This document shows, in pieces, positions 26,010 to 35,497 of a stretch of DNA of 64,000 nucleotides. The translations under genes and the position numbers were made by a program. Below the pieces are notes generated by a model. That model had not been told where the DNA came from and searched no databases. It saw only the letters and a list, made by a program, of their open reading frames with translations. The first letter of the stretch is position 1. Each line of letters begins with the position of its first letter. This DNA is from a bacterium 1xD42-87 (GTDB lineage: Bacteria > Bacillota > Clostridia > Lachnospirales > Lachnospiraceae), in assembly GCA_003611805.1 (NCBI GenBank), contig RAYM01000010.1:1-64000 (forward strand), in the 5' to 3' direction.

Positions 26010-27440
26010 TCAATACGCCCTGCCCCAGTAAACCATCTTCTTCGCAGGTTTTCCACAGCATACGCACGTCTCGCCGATCCGCTCCTGCTCAAACGGCATG
26101 CAGCGGCTTGTAACCGCCATCTCTTCCTTGATCTGATCCTCACATGCCTGCTCCCCGCACCACATCGCTTTCACAAAGCCGGATTTCTCTGCAAAGAGTC
26201 TGCGGAAGGTGTCCATGTCTTTCGCCTCGTAGGTATGCTCCTCCCTGTGCGCTCTTGCGCGCTCCAGCATTTCTTTCTGCATCAGCTCCAGAATTTCTCC
26301 CGCCTTTGTTTCGATCTCGTCCAGAGAAACTTCTATCTTTTCTCTCGTATCCCGGCGGCAGATGACACACTTGCCCGCCTCAATATCTTTCGGTCCGATC
26401 TCCACACGAATCGGTATACCGCGCATCTCCTGCTCGGAAAACTTCCAGCCCGGGCTCTTATCGCTGTCGTCCACCTTTACCCGGAACGCGCTCAGCCTGT
26501 CCTTCAATTCATATGCTTTATCCAGTACGCCTTCCTTCTTCTGCTGGATCGGAATAATCATAATCTGTGTAGGCGCAATCTTAGGCGGCAGCACCAGCCC
26601 GGAATTGTCTCCGTGCACCATGATCACCGCACCGATCAGGCGGGTCGTCGTTCCCCACGAGGTCTGATGTACATATTTTAAAGTATTATCCTTATCTGTA
26701 AACTGTATGCCAAACGCCTTCGCGAAGCCGTCGCCGAAATTATGACTGGTACCGGACTGCAATGCCTTACCGTCATGCATCAATGCCTCGATCGTATAGG
26801 TGGCAATTGCCCCCGCAAACTTTTCCTTGTCCGTCTTGCGACCCTTGATGACGGGAATCGCCAATACCTCCTCACAGAAATCGGCATAGACATTTAACAT
26901 CTGGATCGTCCGCTCTTCCGCCTCCTCAGCCGTGGCATGAGCCGTATGTCCCTCCTGCCATAAAAATTCGCGGCTCCGAAGAAACGGCCTTGTCTCCTTC
27001 TCCCAGCGCACCACGGAGCACCACTGGTTGCAGACCTGCGGCAGGTCACGGTAAGACTGCACCACATTCTTATAATAATCGCAGAACAGCGTCTCGGAGG
27101 TAGGTCTGACGCAGAGCCTCTCCTGCAAAGGCTGCATACCGCCATGTGTCACCCATGCGACCTCCGGCGCAAAACCTTCCACATGGTCTTTCTCTTTATT
27201 CAGCAAGCTCTCCGGGATAAACATGGGTAAATACACATTTTCCACACCCGTTGCCTTAAAACGGTCATCCATCTGCCGCTGAATCAGCTCCCAGATCGCG
27301 TAGCCCGCAGGCTTAAACACCATGCATCCCTTGATACTGGTGTAATCCAGAAGCTCCGCTTTCTTCACCACATCCGTATACCACTGCGCAAAATCATCCT
27401 CCATTGCTGTGATCGCTTCCACTAACTTTTTGTCCGCCAT
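26010..27440 (-). CDS. proS: Prolyl-tRNA synthetase, archaeal/eukaryotic type
   Basis: 476 residues from the ATG at 27440, which follows a near-perfect AAAGGAGGAAA site. It charges tRNA-Pro with proline. Class II motifs are visible: motif 2 [22 protein letters not shown], and motif 3-type [10 protein letters not shown]. It lacks the editing insertion of the bacterial type (about 570 residues) and has the C-terminal domain typical of the archaeal type, ending in W-G-R-A-Y. Expression is governed by the T-box leader directly upstream. Confidence 0.94.
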   Translation of the reverse strand: MADKKLVEAITAMEDDFAQWYTDVVKKAELLDYTSIKGCMVFKPAGYAIWELIQRQMDDRFKATGVENVYLPMFIPESLLNKEKDHVEGFAPEVAWVTHGGMQPLQERLCVRPTSETLFCDYYKNVVQSYRDLPQVCNQWCSVVRWEKETRPFLRSREFLWQEGHTAHATAEEAEERTIQMLNVYADFCEEVLAIPVIKGRKTDKEKFAGAIATYTIEALMHDGKALQSGTSHNFGDGFAKAFGIQFTDKDNTLKYVHQTSWGTTTRLIGAVIMVHGDNSGLVLPPKIAPTQIMIIPIQQKKEGVLDKAYELKDRLSAFRVKVDDSDKSPGWKFSEQEMRGIPIRVEIGPKDIEAGKCVICRRDTREKIEVSLDEIETKAGEILELMQKEMLERARAHREEHTYEAKDMDTFRRLFAEKSGFVKAMWCGEQACEDQIKEEMAVTSRCMPFEQERIGETCVCCGKPAKKMVYWGRAY

Positions 27441-27497
27441 AATTTCCTCCTTTTTCCTATGATGCTTTCTGATTCTGCTCCTTGCTTCCATGCGCGC

Positions 27498-27758
27498 AAA
27501 AAACCGCCGAAGTTTCTATCCCCAAGGGACCGAAATCTCGGCGGTACCACCCTGATTAATGCTTATTTACGCATTCAGCTTCTCATACCGTTATCGCCGG
27601 CGTTACGCTGCGCTCCTCACGCAGGGCTCCGAGACCGGTTCTGGACAGTTCCCGTAAGAGCCTTCCACCAACAGCCCTCTCTCTGCAACGTTTTCCCGTC
27701 CATACTATTCTCTTCCTCGCCACGTTTTACCATTATATAAGCCCTGATTGGCTGCATT
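27498..27758 (-). promoter_or_regulatory. T-box leader of proS (proline-responsive)
   Basis: The conserved T-box sequence AGGGTGGTACCGCC lies at 27540-27553. The competing terminator has arms ACCGCCGA (minus strand, 27538-27545) and TCGGCGGT (27503-27510), followed by six T residues. Upstream, the Stem I features GAGAGAGGG and A-G-A-A-C-C-G-G are seen. A CCG triplet at 27636-27638 sits at the expected specifier position and would pair with tRNA-Pro. Uncharged tRNA-Pro should favour read-through into proS. The specifier assignment is inference. Confidence 0.88.
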
Positions 27759-27765
27759 TTCATCC

Positions 27766-27794
27766 ATTTTAGCCGCATGGACTGGTTTTGTCAA
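27766..27794 (-). promoter_or_regulatory. proS/T-box promoter
   Basis: TTGACA (27789-27794), 17 nt, then TAAAAT (27766-27771) on the minus strand, placing transcription start near 27758, just before the T-box leader. A second TATAAT at 27732-27737 has no good -35. Confidence 0.65.
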
Positions 27795-27864
27795 CTGTTA
27801 TTATTGTTTTCCGGCTGTGCTTGAGAAAAGCAGGAAATAAATCTGCAAAACCATAATATAACAT

Positions 27865-29496
27865 TCACCCGGCCTGCCTACTCCTTTCCCTCAGAACATA
27901 CTCCCCCACACCCAACAGCAAAAACACAAACGGCGTACAGCACACCTGCTGGTAGCAGAAAAAATTATACGCCATATAAGACACCGCGGAAGCCGCTGCG
28001 GCAGCCAACAAATAATCCTGCTGCCATGCCCGCAGATATCTTCTGACCGCCGTAGCAAAAATTCCTATGTAAAATACCGCCCCAAAAATTCCCGTATTAA
28101 CCAGCGTCGTCAGCCATTCATTGTGCGCGTTGGTAAGAGTCTTATCTCCCCAGAGAAGATATGCTTCCTCACCGTGAGCCGCCGCCACATAGCTGCTGAA
28201 ACAGTCCGGTCCCACTCCAAACAGTTTATGCCGTATGCTCTCTCCGGCAAACATTTTCACCGCAAAACTCCAGATTCGTCCCCGACCATTCCCCCATGCG
28301 TCATTCCAGTTAAAATAAGACACCGCGCTAAGTGTTTCGCCAAGCCCGCCCGACAAAACTCCTCTGCTCTGCAGGACAATAAGCGTCACCATGATTATCA
28401 AAACTGCTGCCGCCGCAAACACAGCCGCCCGACCAACCCAGCGCATCCGTACCGCCTGATAAGGTCTGTTCCTCCTTACATACAGAAAAAAGCAGAATAA
28501 CAGACAAAACCCCAGGAGAATCCATGTAATTTTTCCATTTAAAATCAAATTTGTTACAAAATCGTACTCTAAATCCGGGTTTGGATGAATCTGCATCAGA
28601 AAATGCATCACCTTACCGACCGCAAAAAAGAGCGTGCACACTTCCGCAAATCGGTTCAGCGTCTCCCGTTTCTTCGTACAGACTAATAAGAAAACCAACA
28701 TGAAACCTGCCAGAGCAAAATAAGCGCTGTCACTGTTCTGCGTCACCAGGGACGCAAAACCCACCACCGTATAAACACCGCCTAGCGCCCTCCACAAAGA
28801 TTTTTCCGCAAAAAGAAATATCGCCACACCAACCGGCAACGCCACAACCAGATAGCTGGCATACCATGTCGCCTGACCCATCGTGGAAAGAAACTGCGCC
28901 ATCTGGCTGCCGTTCAATCCCTCATAAAACCCGATCGGGTCTATCAGCATACGGTGCAGAACGGCGATCAGAAACACCATAAAAGCCGATCCGCAAAAAG
29001 CCAATAAAATCCCACGGTAATTCCTGCCAAACCGGGACACTGACAGATAAATAAGTACAAAACTCAGCTGTGACATCCATCCCATATTCCAGCCAAAGCT
29101 CCCCCATAGCGCATCCTCATAAAACCCGCCGGAAATCACAGATACCGCCGAAAACAGCAGATACGCAAATACACAGAAATCCGTGGTGGACAGCCCTTCC
29201 TTTAGCCCTTTGAGACAAAGTTCCTGCTCCCGCCGTCTGTCATGCAGCCGCACAGACAGCCAAACCACGTCTGCCGCAAGAAAAAAAGGAAACCCGGTCA
29301 GCATCACCATCCTGTATGCCGCAAATTTCGCATTGCCGATCTGGTTATAGCCGTCCTTTGCATAAAAAGAAACCGCAATGCACATTGCTGCCATGATTGC
29401 CGCAGTTATGTATTCCATCGACATTTCTAAAAGTCCCTGTTTGGATACTCCCGCGGCATTTTTCCTGTTTTGCGCCTTTTTTACTTTGTTACTCAT
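27865..29496 (-). CDS. O-antigen ligase/polymerase-like polytopic membrane protein
   Basis: 543 residues with about 12 predicted membrane helices and a long loop near residues 400-450 containing G-V-G-P-D-C-F and T-N-A-H-N-E-W-L-T. These are hallmarks of the Wzy/WaaL family (Wzy_C). In Gram-positive bacteria such proteins handle lipid-linked glycans or teichoic-acid-type polymers. No glycosyltransferases lie nearby, so the substrate is unknown. It lies downstream of the AI-2E-family gene in the same direction. Confidence 0.8.
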   Translation of the reverse strand: MSNKVKKAQNRKNAAGVSKQGLLEMSMEYITAAIMAAMCIAVSFYAKDGYNQIGNAKFAAYRMVMLTGFPFFLAADVVWLSVRLHDRRREQELCLKGLKEGLSTTDFCVFAYLLFSAVSVISGGFYEDALWGSFGWNMGWMSQLSFVLIYLSVSRFGRNYRGILLAFCGSAFMVFLIAVLHRMLIDPIGFYEGLNGSQMAQFLSTMGQATWYASYLVVALPVGVAIFLFAEKSLWRALGGVYTVVGFASLVTQNSDSAYFALAGFMLVFLLVCTKKRETLNRFAEVCTLFFAVGKVMHFLMQIHPNPDLEYDFVTNLILNGKITWILLGFCLLFCFFLYVRRNRPYQAVRMRWVGRAAVFAAAAVLIIMVTLIVLQSRGVLSGGLGETLSAVSYFNWNDAWGNGRGRIWSFAVKMFAGESIRHKLFGVGPDCFSSYVAAAHGEEAYLLWGDKTLTNAHNEWLTTLVNTGIFGAVFYIGIFATAVRRYLRAWQQDYLLAAAAASAVSYMAYNFFCYQQVCCTPFVFLLLGVGEYVLRERSRQAG

Positions 29497-29561
29497 AATT
29501 TGTATTTCCTTCTTCCCGACTTTCGGTTAAAACTCATGCCTTCTTTGCTGCTGCTAATTTA

Positions 29562-29590
29562 ACTCGCAAACACGCGCTTCGCGCTCTCCA
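29562..29590. repeat. Short GC-rich hairpin motif, partial copy of the element at 31738
   Basis: The stretch ACTCGCAAACACGCGC followed by a GCGC-ttc-GCGC hairpin resembles the start of the branched element at 31735-31784. It lies in the 139-bp gap between the AI-2E-family and O-antigen ligase-like genes. Confidence 0.35.
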
Positions 29591-29635
29591 TCCCACTGCG
29601 CTTAATGTTTTCCCGTTATCGCCATGCCTTCTATG

Positions 29636-30718
29636 TTAATACACATCAATGGGCTCGTCAAACTCCTCCTGTCTTTCCTTTAATATTTCGGAAATAACAA
29701 TGAGCGCCAACGGTCCCTTCACAATGCCGCCCACACCAAAAAGTTTCATGCCCGCATAAATGGAAAATAAAATCCACACTGGCGACAGACCGATTTTATT
29801 TCCGATCAGCCTCGGCTCCAGAAACTCCCTTGCAAGCGCACAGAATCCGTAAAGGGTCAGACATACCGCCATCCGCACATACGCACCGTTTAAAAGCTGC
29901 CATACTGACAGCGGCACCAGCACAATGCCCGTCCCTATAAAAGGCAGCATATCCAAAAATCCTGCCAAAATACCCAAAAATATACCGCCTTCCACCCCTG
30001 CGAGACTGAGTGTCACGCTGCAGAGCACGGCAATAATCAGAAGGATCACACCCTGCGCCTTAAAAAAAGTGACAAGATAAGACAGCACGCCTTCCAGCAC
30101 TGACCACAAAAATCGAAAGCTCTCTTCCTTTTTCACCCAATCCACCATTTTCGTGTAATCTTTCTCAAACAAAAAAACCGCAATGCAGGTAATTGCCAGA
30201 AATCCCACTGTACCCAGGATTCCTTTGAAGCAGCTGTAGGAAGAAGACAACAACTGTGGCACTACCTGAATCTGCACGTTCTCCATGATAACGGTCATTT
30301 GCTCGATCACATAGCTCTCAATCCGCTCCCCCTCCCAGCCAAACCGCCCGTCCAGCTGACAGCAGCACTGGTGGAAAAAATTTTCCACCTGCCACTCCAG
30401 CTTTTCACAAAATGCCGGGAGACTTTGAAGCTGCCCCATGCCAAAAGCCATAACTGCCCACAGCGCCATACATACAAGCAGCAAAATCGGAAGCACAATG
30501 CCTGCCGCGAGAAACTTTTTCTTAATCGGGATTCTTTTCTGTATCCGTTCCAAAAGAGGATATAGCAGTGTGATCAGCGCAAATGCAAGAAAGAACGGAG
30601 CCGCCAGTGAAAACAGATATCGGAAGAAAAACCAGACAAGAGCGGAGACAAGGCATCCCTTTATCAGTTTATTGTTCCAAAGACGCTCAAACAAATCGTT
30701 TTCTTTTCCGAATATCAT
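29636..30718 (-). CDS. AI-2E family transporter, sporulation YtvI-like membrane protein
   Basis: 360 residues from the ATG at 30718 (GGGAGG upstream). It has eight or so membrane segments in the order of the AI-2E/UPF0118 family: paired helices near 15-60, a long amphipathic middle (about 90-190), and C-terminal helices with the family motif P-F-I-G-T-G-I-V-L-V-P near 255. This branch resembles the sporulation protein YtvI more than quorum-signal exporters. The transported substrate is unknown. Confidence 0.82.
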   Translation of the reverse strand: MIFGKENDLFERLWNNKLIKGCLVSALVWFFFRYLFSLAAPFFLAFALITLLYPLLERIQKRIPIKKKFLAAGIVLPILLLVCMALWAVMAFGMGQLQSLPAFCEKLEWQVENFFHQCCCQLDGRFGWEGERIESYVIEQMTVIMENVQIQVVPQLLSSSYSCFKGILGTVGFLAITCIAVFLFEKDYTKMVDWVKKEESFRFLWSVLEGVLSYLVTFFKAQGVILLIIAVLCSVTLSLAGVEGGIFLGILAGFLDMLPFIGTGIVLVPLSVWQLLNGAYVRMAVCLTLYGFCALAREFLEPRLIGNKIGLSPVWILFSIYAGMKLFGVGGIVKGPLALIVISEILKERQEEFDEPIDVY

Positions 30719-30741
30719 CAAAATGCCTCCCTTATACACAA

Positions 30742-30771
30742 AAAGAAGCGGGAGAGTGACCCTGCTTCTTT
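30742..30771 (-). terminator. rluA-like gene terminator
   Basis: Arms AAAGAAGC-GGG (30742-30752) and CCC-t-GCTTCTTT (30760-30771) close a seven-base loop. On the minus strand the 3' arm runs into CTTCTTTTTG. It lies between the pseudouridine synthase gene and the AI-2E-family gene. Confidence 0.7.
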
Positions 30772-30923
30772 ACGCTGATGCTATACTGTTATTATTTGAT
30801 TTTTTTAAAATCTTATACTTTATATCCCATCCTGCAATTTGTAATCAATTTTACCCCGGGCATGCGTCTCTGTCCTTTTCCTCATAGTCCCGTAAAATAA
30901 GTCGCTCTGCCTCTAACCGCATG

Positions 30924-31712
30924 TCATTTCCCCATTTCCATGTTTAAGTTGCGAAACGCCGCGCCCTCCGGCCTGATTTCAAACTGCATCCGTTTTCCCG
31001 TTTTTGGATGGATAAACGCCAGACGGTACGCACAGAGCGCCGTCTCGCAAACGCCCAGCTTTTCCGCCAGCGCGATCGCCGCCTGACCGCCATACTTGCG
31101 ATCTCCCAGAATCAGCATTCCTGCATTCGCCATCTGTACCCTGATCTGGTGGTGGCGTCCCGTGTGCAGACAAATTTTTGCAAGCGCAATCCGAAATAAC
31201 CCGCTGTTGTCCGTCTCTTCTTCCGGCGTCAAAACCTCTCTGCAAATCTTTCCATCCTGAAACAGGACTTCCCTGAGATCATTCTGCAAAATTTCATAGG
31301 ACAGTCGCGCTTCCTTCGCCCCCTTTACTTCCTTTGGCACGACGCACGAGATATTCGTTTTCCCATCCTTTAGCAGATAATCGGTCAGTTCACCTGTCCG
31401 CGGCATATCCTTCCCGCAGACTAACGCCAGATATTCCTTTTTCATGTCCTCCCCTGCCGCCTGTCTGCTTAAATCTGACGCTGCCACTTTGTTTTTAGCA
31501 AAAACCAAAATCCCCTCCACCGGCTGGTCCAATCGGTGGACCACACTCACATGGGGGGATTGCCCGGCGGCGCCTTTCTTTGACGCCAGATAATTCGTGA
31601 TCTCGCTCACCATATCCGCCTGCCCGACCCTCGCCGTCTGGGTAGCAATCCCGGCGGGTTTATGACAGACGATTATATCGCTATCCTCATGGAGGATTCT
31701 ATGTTGATTCAT
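30924..31712 (-). CDS. RluA-family pseudouridine synthase
   Basis: 262 residues. The catalytic motif reads H-R-L-D-Q-P-V-E-G (about 60-68), with the catalytic Asp. The family usually has H-R-L-D-x-x-T-S-G, so T-S is replaced by V-E. Later motifs include G-R-H-H-Q-I-R-V-Q and the nearby L-G-D-x-K-Y-G. No S4 domain is present. It isomerises uridine to pseudouridine in rRNA or tRNA, but the target base is not deducible. GAGGTAC precedes the ATG. Confidence 0.88.
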   Translation of the reverse strand: MNQHRILHEDSDIIVCHKPAGIATQTARVGQADMVSEITNYLASKKGAAGQSPHVSVVHRLDQPVEGILVFAKNKVAASDLSRQAAGEDMKKEYLALVCGKDMPRTGELTDYLLKDGKTNISCVVPKEVKGAKEARLSYEILQNDLREVLFQDGKICREVLTPEEETDNSGLFRIALAKICLHTGRHHQIRVQMANAGMLILGDRKYGGQAAIALAEKLGVCETALCAYRLAFIHPKTGKRMQFEIRPEGAAFRNLNMEMGK

Positions 31713-31737
31713 GATGTACCTCTGCTCTATCAGACTC

Positions 31738-31835
31738 GCAAACCCGCGCTGCGGGCTCCTTGTCCGCCTTTGTCGGACGTTTGCTCGTTAACCGTGCCAG
31801 AAAAACAAATGCCGCTTCGCGACACCTGTTTTTCT
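31738..31835. repeat. Branched (three-way) inverted-repeat element plus terminator hairpin
   Basis: GCAAAC (31738-31743) pairs with GTTTGC (31779-31784). Inside lie two hairpins: CCGC/GCGG (31744-31754) and GTCCG/CGGAC (31762-31778). Together they form a cloverleaf-like fold. Next, AGAAAAACA (31799-31807) pairs with TGTTTTTCT (31827-31835) just past the response regulator stop and may be its terminator. The branched element separates that gene from the rluA-like gene. Confidence 0.5.
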
Positions 31836-31845
31836 TTGACACCGG

Positions 31846-32535
31846 TTAGATTTTAAACCGATACCCAATTCCCCAGATAGTCTCGATATACTGCGGCTTG
31901 GCGGTGTCAAACTCTATCTTCTCGCGGATTTTCTTGATGTGTACGGTGACAGTGGCGATATCACCGATAGAATCCATATCCCAGATCTCGCGAAACAGTT
32001 CTTCCTTGGAATACACATGGTTCGGATTCTCCGCAAGAAAAGTCAGCAGGTCAAACTCCTTTGTGGTAAAGACCCTTTCCTCGCCGTCCACATAAACCCG
32101 CCGCGCGGTCTTGTCAATCTTAAGACCTCTGATCTCTATGATATCATTGACCTTCTGGTTACTGCCCACCAGCCTGTCATAGCGTGCCATATGCGCCTTC
32201 ACCCTCGCCACAAGTTCAGACGGGCTGAAAGGCTTCGTCATATAGTCGTCCGCACCCAGCCCAAGACCCCTGATCTTGTCGATATCGTCCTTCTTCGCAG
32301 ACACCATGATAATCGGAATATCCTTTTCCTCCCGAATCTGTTTGCAGACTTCAAAACCGTCTAAACCCGGCAGCATCAAATCCAGAATTACAAGGTCATA
32401 GTTTCCTGAAAGAGCCTCCTCCAATCCTTTGTCCCCGGTATTTTCAATGGTCACGTCAAAATCGCTCAGTTCCAGATAGTCTTTCTCCAGATCTGCAATT
32501 GCCTCTTCATCTTCCACAATTAAAATTTTGCTCAC
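31846..32535 (-). CDS. OmpR/PhoB-family response regulator
   Basis: 229 residues. The receiver domain has D-E-E near the start, the phosphoacceptor Asp in V-I-L-D-L-M-L-P-G near 51, and the Lys of T-K-P-F. The winged-helix output domain (about 130-228) ends in T-I-W-G-I-G-Y-R-F. It follows its kinase gene by 16 bp, in the order kinase first, regulator second, the reverse of the pair at 7568. No adjacent obvious target gene is present. Confidence 0.93.
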   Translation of the reverse strand: MSKILIVEDEEAIADLEKDYLELSDFDVTIENTGDKGLEEALSGNYDLVILDLMLPGLDGFEVCKQIREEKDIPIIMVSAKKDDIDKIRGLGLGADDYMTKPFSPSELVARVKAHMARYDRLVGSNQKVNDIIEIRGLKIDKTARRVYVDGEERVFTTKEFDLLTFLAENPNHVYSKEELFREIWDMDSIGDIATVTVHIKKIREKIEFDTAKPQYIETIWGIGYRFKI

Positions 32536-32551
32536 TGCTTCGTCCTTTCTC

Positions 32552-34033
32552 TCAGCCCTTTCCCGGTTCGCTGAGCCATTTCCGTATCACGAAATGCATA
32601 CAGGTGCCTTCATTTTCCTTGCTGGTTGCCCAGATATAACCGCCGTGATCCTCTATGATCTTCTTCACAATGGACAGACCGATTCCGCTGCCCCCCTGCG
32701 AGGAATTGCGGGATGCGTCCGTCCTGTAAAACCGCTCGAATATATTCGGCAGATCCTTTGCCGCAATGCCCTTGCCGTTGTCCTCTATCTCCACCCGGAT
32801 GGAATCCACCTCGTCCAAAATGCGGATGTCGATGATACCCTGCTCCTTATCCAGGTATTTTACACTGTTGCCGATGATATTATTAATGACCCGCTTTAGC
32901 TGCTCCGGGTCGGCAATGATCTGCGTGGACGGTTCTACCAGATCCTCGTAATTAAGCTGAATATTTTTTGACTCCAGGTCAAGCCCCACTTCCTCCACAC
33001 AATCCCCAAAGTACTCCGCTACATTGATACGGTGGAAATTATAGGGAATGCGGTTATTGTCGATGCCGGAATAAGTAGTCAGTTCGTTGATCAGGCGGTC
33101 CATGTCATTTGCCTTATTATAGATGGTTTTGATGTACTTATCCATCTTCTCCGGCGTGTCCGCCACCCCGTCCATAATACCTTCCACATATCCCTTAACC
33201 GCGGTAATGGGTGTTTTCAGGTCATGGGAGATATTGCTGATCAGCTCCCGGTTTTTCTTTTCATGCTCAAACTTTTCATCCAGAGATTCTTTCAGACGCA
33301 GCCGCATATCCTCATAGTTGCGGTAAAGCTCGCCGATTTCTCCCTTTTCCTCCGTGGTCAGCATATATTCCAGATTTCCCTCAGCAATGTTCTGCATTGC
33401 CGTATTCAATTGGTTAATCGGTGTAAAAATGCCCTTGCGGAACCACTGGGTCAGCAGGAAACTGGTAAAAACCAATACCAGAATAAAAGCAAATGCCATT
33501 CGAAGGAGCATCTTTCTGGATAGCAGGGAACTGACACTTGTAATAACGAAAAAACTCCCCTCGGCGCCATCCGAAAAGCAAAAATCCACTTTTTTCACAA
33601 GCTTCCTGATATCACTGTAATAGTATCCAGCCTCTGATCCCGGCATCTCATTCCCATATTCCGGCAATGCGGGAAAAATTTTTTTCGCGTCTCCGCTATT
33701 GCTGGTATAAGAGAGCATATCATTTTTTCTGATTATGATATAGGAGGACTTATCCTTCAAGTCTGACGCAATTTCATCCAGATAATCCTTGTCCTCCAGC
33801 CTAGACGGATCTTCCTCAATCTGCCGCCTTACTTTCTCCAGCACCTCCTCGGAAATACGGCTGTAAGTTTCCACCGTGTATATATAAGATACATTATCCC
33901 GGTCAAAAAAATCCGACGGTGTTTCCACATCCTCTATATGGCTGCCCACCACCAGAAGCGCGGCGCATGTCAGCAAAAGCGGCAGCAACACTATCGTCAC
34001 CGATGTGATCAGAAGCCTTGTTCTGAATTTCAC
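32552..34033 (-). CDS. Membrane sensor histidine kinase
   Basis: 493 residues. A membrane helix near 7-29 and a second near 176-198 enclose an extracytoplasmic domain of about 145 residues. HAMP follows. The His motif reads N-I-S-H-D-L-K-T-P-I near 270. The ATPase boxes are N-N-I-I-G-N-S-V, D-N-G-K-G-I and G-S-G-I-G-L. It is first in a two-gene operon with the response regulator. The sensor domain is acidic and without a recognisable fold. Confidence 0.92.
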   Translation of the reverse strand: MKFRTRLLITSVTIVLLPLLLTCAALLVVGSHIEDVETPSDFFDRDNVSYIYTVETYSRISEEVLEKVRRQIEEDPSRLEDKDYLDEIASDLKDKSSYIIIRKNDMLSYTSNSGDAKKIFPALPEYGNEMPGSEAGYYYSDIRKLVKKVDFCFSDGAEGSFFVITSVSSLLSRKMLLRMAFAFILVLVFTSFLLTQWFRKGIFTPINQLNTAMQNIAEGNLEYMLTTEEKGEIGELYRNYEDMRLRLKESLDEKFEHEKKNRELISNISHDLKTPITAVKGYVEGIMDGVADTPEKMDKYIKTIYNKANDMDRLINELTTYSGIDNNRIPYNFHRINVAEYFGDCVEEVGLDLESKNIQLNYEDLVEPSTQIIADPEQLKRVINNIIGNSVKYLDKEQGIIDIRILDEVDSIRVEIEDNGKGIAAKDLPNIFERFYRTDASRNSSQGGSGIGLSIVKKIIEDHGGYIWATSKENEGTCMHFVIRKWLSEPGKG

Positions 34034-34148
34034 TTAAAAACCTTCTTTCTGATAGTTCTTCTCACACTATGATACCACAATTTACAAAACTGAAAATAAA
34101 ACATCTCCTATAATCTTATAAAAAATTTATAAATTTCCAAAATCTGGA

Positions 34149-34176
34149 TTGACATGTCTTCCTGATTTGCTATAAT
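34149..34176 (+). promoter_or_regulatory. Promoter of the Fur-family gene
   Basis: TTGACA (34149-34154), 16 nt, TATAAT (34171-34176), then an AT-rich leader and AGGAGGAATTGCC just before the ATG at 34246. A Fur/PerR box could not be defined with confidence. Confidence 0.75.
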
Positions 34177-34245
34177 GAACATATAAAACAGTAATGATTC
34201 CTAATTTTAAAGTACAGAGGATCGGACGAATCAGGAGGAATTGCC

Positions 34246-34656
34246 ATGGCGGTGAAATACAGTCGGCAGCGGCAGCTTATCCATAGCTTTCTGATGACCC
34301 GCAAGGATCATCCTACCGCCGACGTCGTATATCAGAACGTCAGGCAGGAATATCCGAATATCAGTCTGGGAACCGTCTACCGTAATCTGACGCTTCTTGC
34401 AGACAGGGGAGAAATACAGCGGTTACAGGTAGGTGACGGTGTGGATCATTTTGACGCAGACACCTCCCGCCACTGCCATTTTGTCTGCACGGACTGCGGC
34501 TGTGTGACAGACCTGCAGCTTGACTGCCTTGATCATATCCTCACTGATGCCCGGAAGAAATTTGACGGCAGGATTGAGAGACAGTCTACCTTCTTTTATG
34601 GGCTTTGCCGTGACTGCCTTAATAAACCTGTTGGTATTTCTGAACAAAATGCATAA
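34246..34656 (+). CDS. Fur-family regulator, PerR-like
   Basis: 136 residues. The N-terminal winged helix (about 1-80) includes [12 protein letters not shown]. The C-terminal dimerisation domain has the metal-binding D-H-F-D-A and [11 protein letters not shown], plus a second C-R-D-C pair forming the structural zinc site. The next genes are rubrerythrin and rubredoxin, so a peroxide-sensing PerR role is more likely than iron uptake control. This is inferred from context. Confidence 0.88.
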   Translation: MAVKYSRQRQLIHSFLMTRKDHPTADVVYQNVRQEYPNISLGTVYRNLTLLADRGEIQRLQVGDGVDHFDADTSRHCHFVCTDCGCVTDLQLDCLDHILTDARKKFDGRIERQSTFFYGLCRDCLNKPVGISEQNA

Positions 34657-34745
34657 ATTCTGTATTTACGGCACTAACTATTTATAATGCTGACAAGCCT
34701 GTATTTTATGGGCTAAAATATGATAAAAGAAAAGGAGATCACACT

Positions 34746-35285
34746 ATGAAATTTGTATGTCAGGTATGCGGTTATGTTCACGAAGGAGATTCTGCCCCGG
34801 AGAAATGCCCTCAGTGCGGCGCACCGGCTGAGAAATTCACAGCGCAGAGCGGCGCGATGGAGTGGGCTGCAGAGCATGTAGTTGGCGTGGCAAAGGGCGT
34901 CAGCGAGGACATCATGGCTGATCTGAGAGCAAACTTCAACGGCGAGTGCACCGAAGTTGGTATGTACCTTGCCATGGCGAGAGTTGCGCACAGAGAAGGC
35001 TATCCCGAGATTGGACTGTACTGGGAAAAAGCCGCATGGGAAGAGGCAGAACATGCTGCTAAGTTTGCGGAACTGCTCGGCGAAGTTGTAACCGATTCCA
35101 CCAAGAAGAATCTGGAAATGAGAGTGGAGGCTGAAAACGGCGCAACCGCCGGCAAATTTGATCTTGCAAAACGCGCGAAAGCTGCTAATCTCGATGCAAT
35201 TCATGACACGGTGCATGAAATGGCGCGCGATGAGGCTAGACACGGCAAGGCATTTGAAGGTCTGTTAAAGAGATATTTTGGCTAA
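34746..35285 (+). CDS. Rubrerythrin with N-terminal rubredoxin domain
   Basis: 179 residues. The rubredoxin-type Fe(Cys)4 domain comes first (C-Q-V-C near 5-8 and C-P-Q-C near 24-27), and the diiron four-helix domain (about 40-175) follows, the 'reverse' domain order seen in clostridial rubrerythrins. Metal-ligand candidates are in F-N-G-E-C-T-E, W-E-E-A-E-H-A and M-A-R-D-E-A-R-H. It acts as a peroxide reductase in anaerobes. AAAGGAG precedes the start. Probable promoter: CTGACA at 34690 with TAAAAT at 34714. It is likely controlled by the adjacent PerR-like regulator. Confidence 0.92.
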   Translation: MKFVCQVCGYVHEGDSAPEKCPQCGAPAEKFTAQSGAMEWAAEHVVGVAKGVSEDIMADLRANFNGECTEVGMYLAMARVAHREGYPEIGLYWEKAAWEEAEHAAKFAELLGEVVTDSTKKNLEMRVEAENGATAGKFDLAKRAKAANLDAIHDTVHEMARDEARHGKAFEGLLKRYFG

Positions 35286-35323
35286 TTGCCACATATCTAT
35301 AAAGTACAAAGGAGGAATGTGAT

Positions 35324-35497
35324 ATGAAAAAATATTTTTGCAATCCCTGCGGCTATACTTATGATCCCGAGAAGGGTGATCCGGAGCACGGCATTAAGCC
35401 CGGCACAGCATTTGAGGATCTTCCGGCAGACTGGTGCTGCCCCCTCTGCGGTGTGACCAAGGATATGTTCCAGCCGGTTATTGAAAATTACAACTAA
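35324..35497 (+). CDS. Rubredoxin
   Basis: 57 residues, recovered by reading the sequence because it is short. ATG at 35324 follows AAAGGAGGAATGT. The two iron-ligand pairs are C-N-P-C (residues 6-9) and C-P-L-C-G (39-43), with the usual Y-x-Y and D-W aromatic residues. It is a small electron carrier for the rubrerythrin encoded 38 bp upstream, so the two are likely cotranscribed. Confidence 0.95.
   Translation: MKKYFCNPCGYTYDPEKGDPEHGIKPGTAFEDLPADWCCPLCGVTKDMFQPVIENYN

Noticed and set aside
34177-34245. PerR box upstream of the Fur-family gene
   Set aside because: AT-rich sequence only. No inverted repeat close enough to the consensus was found.
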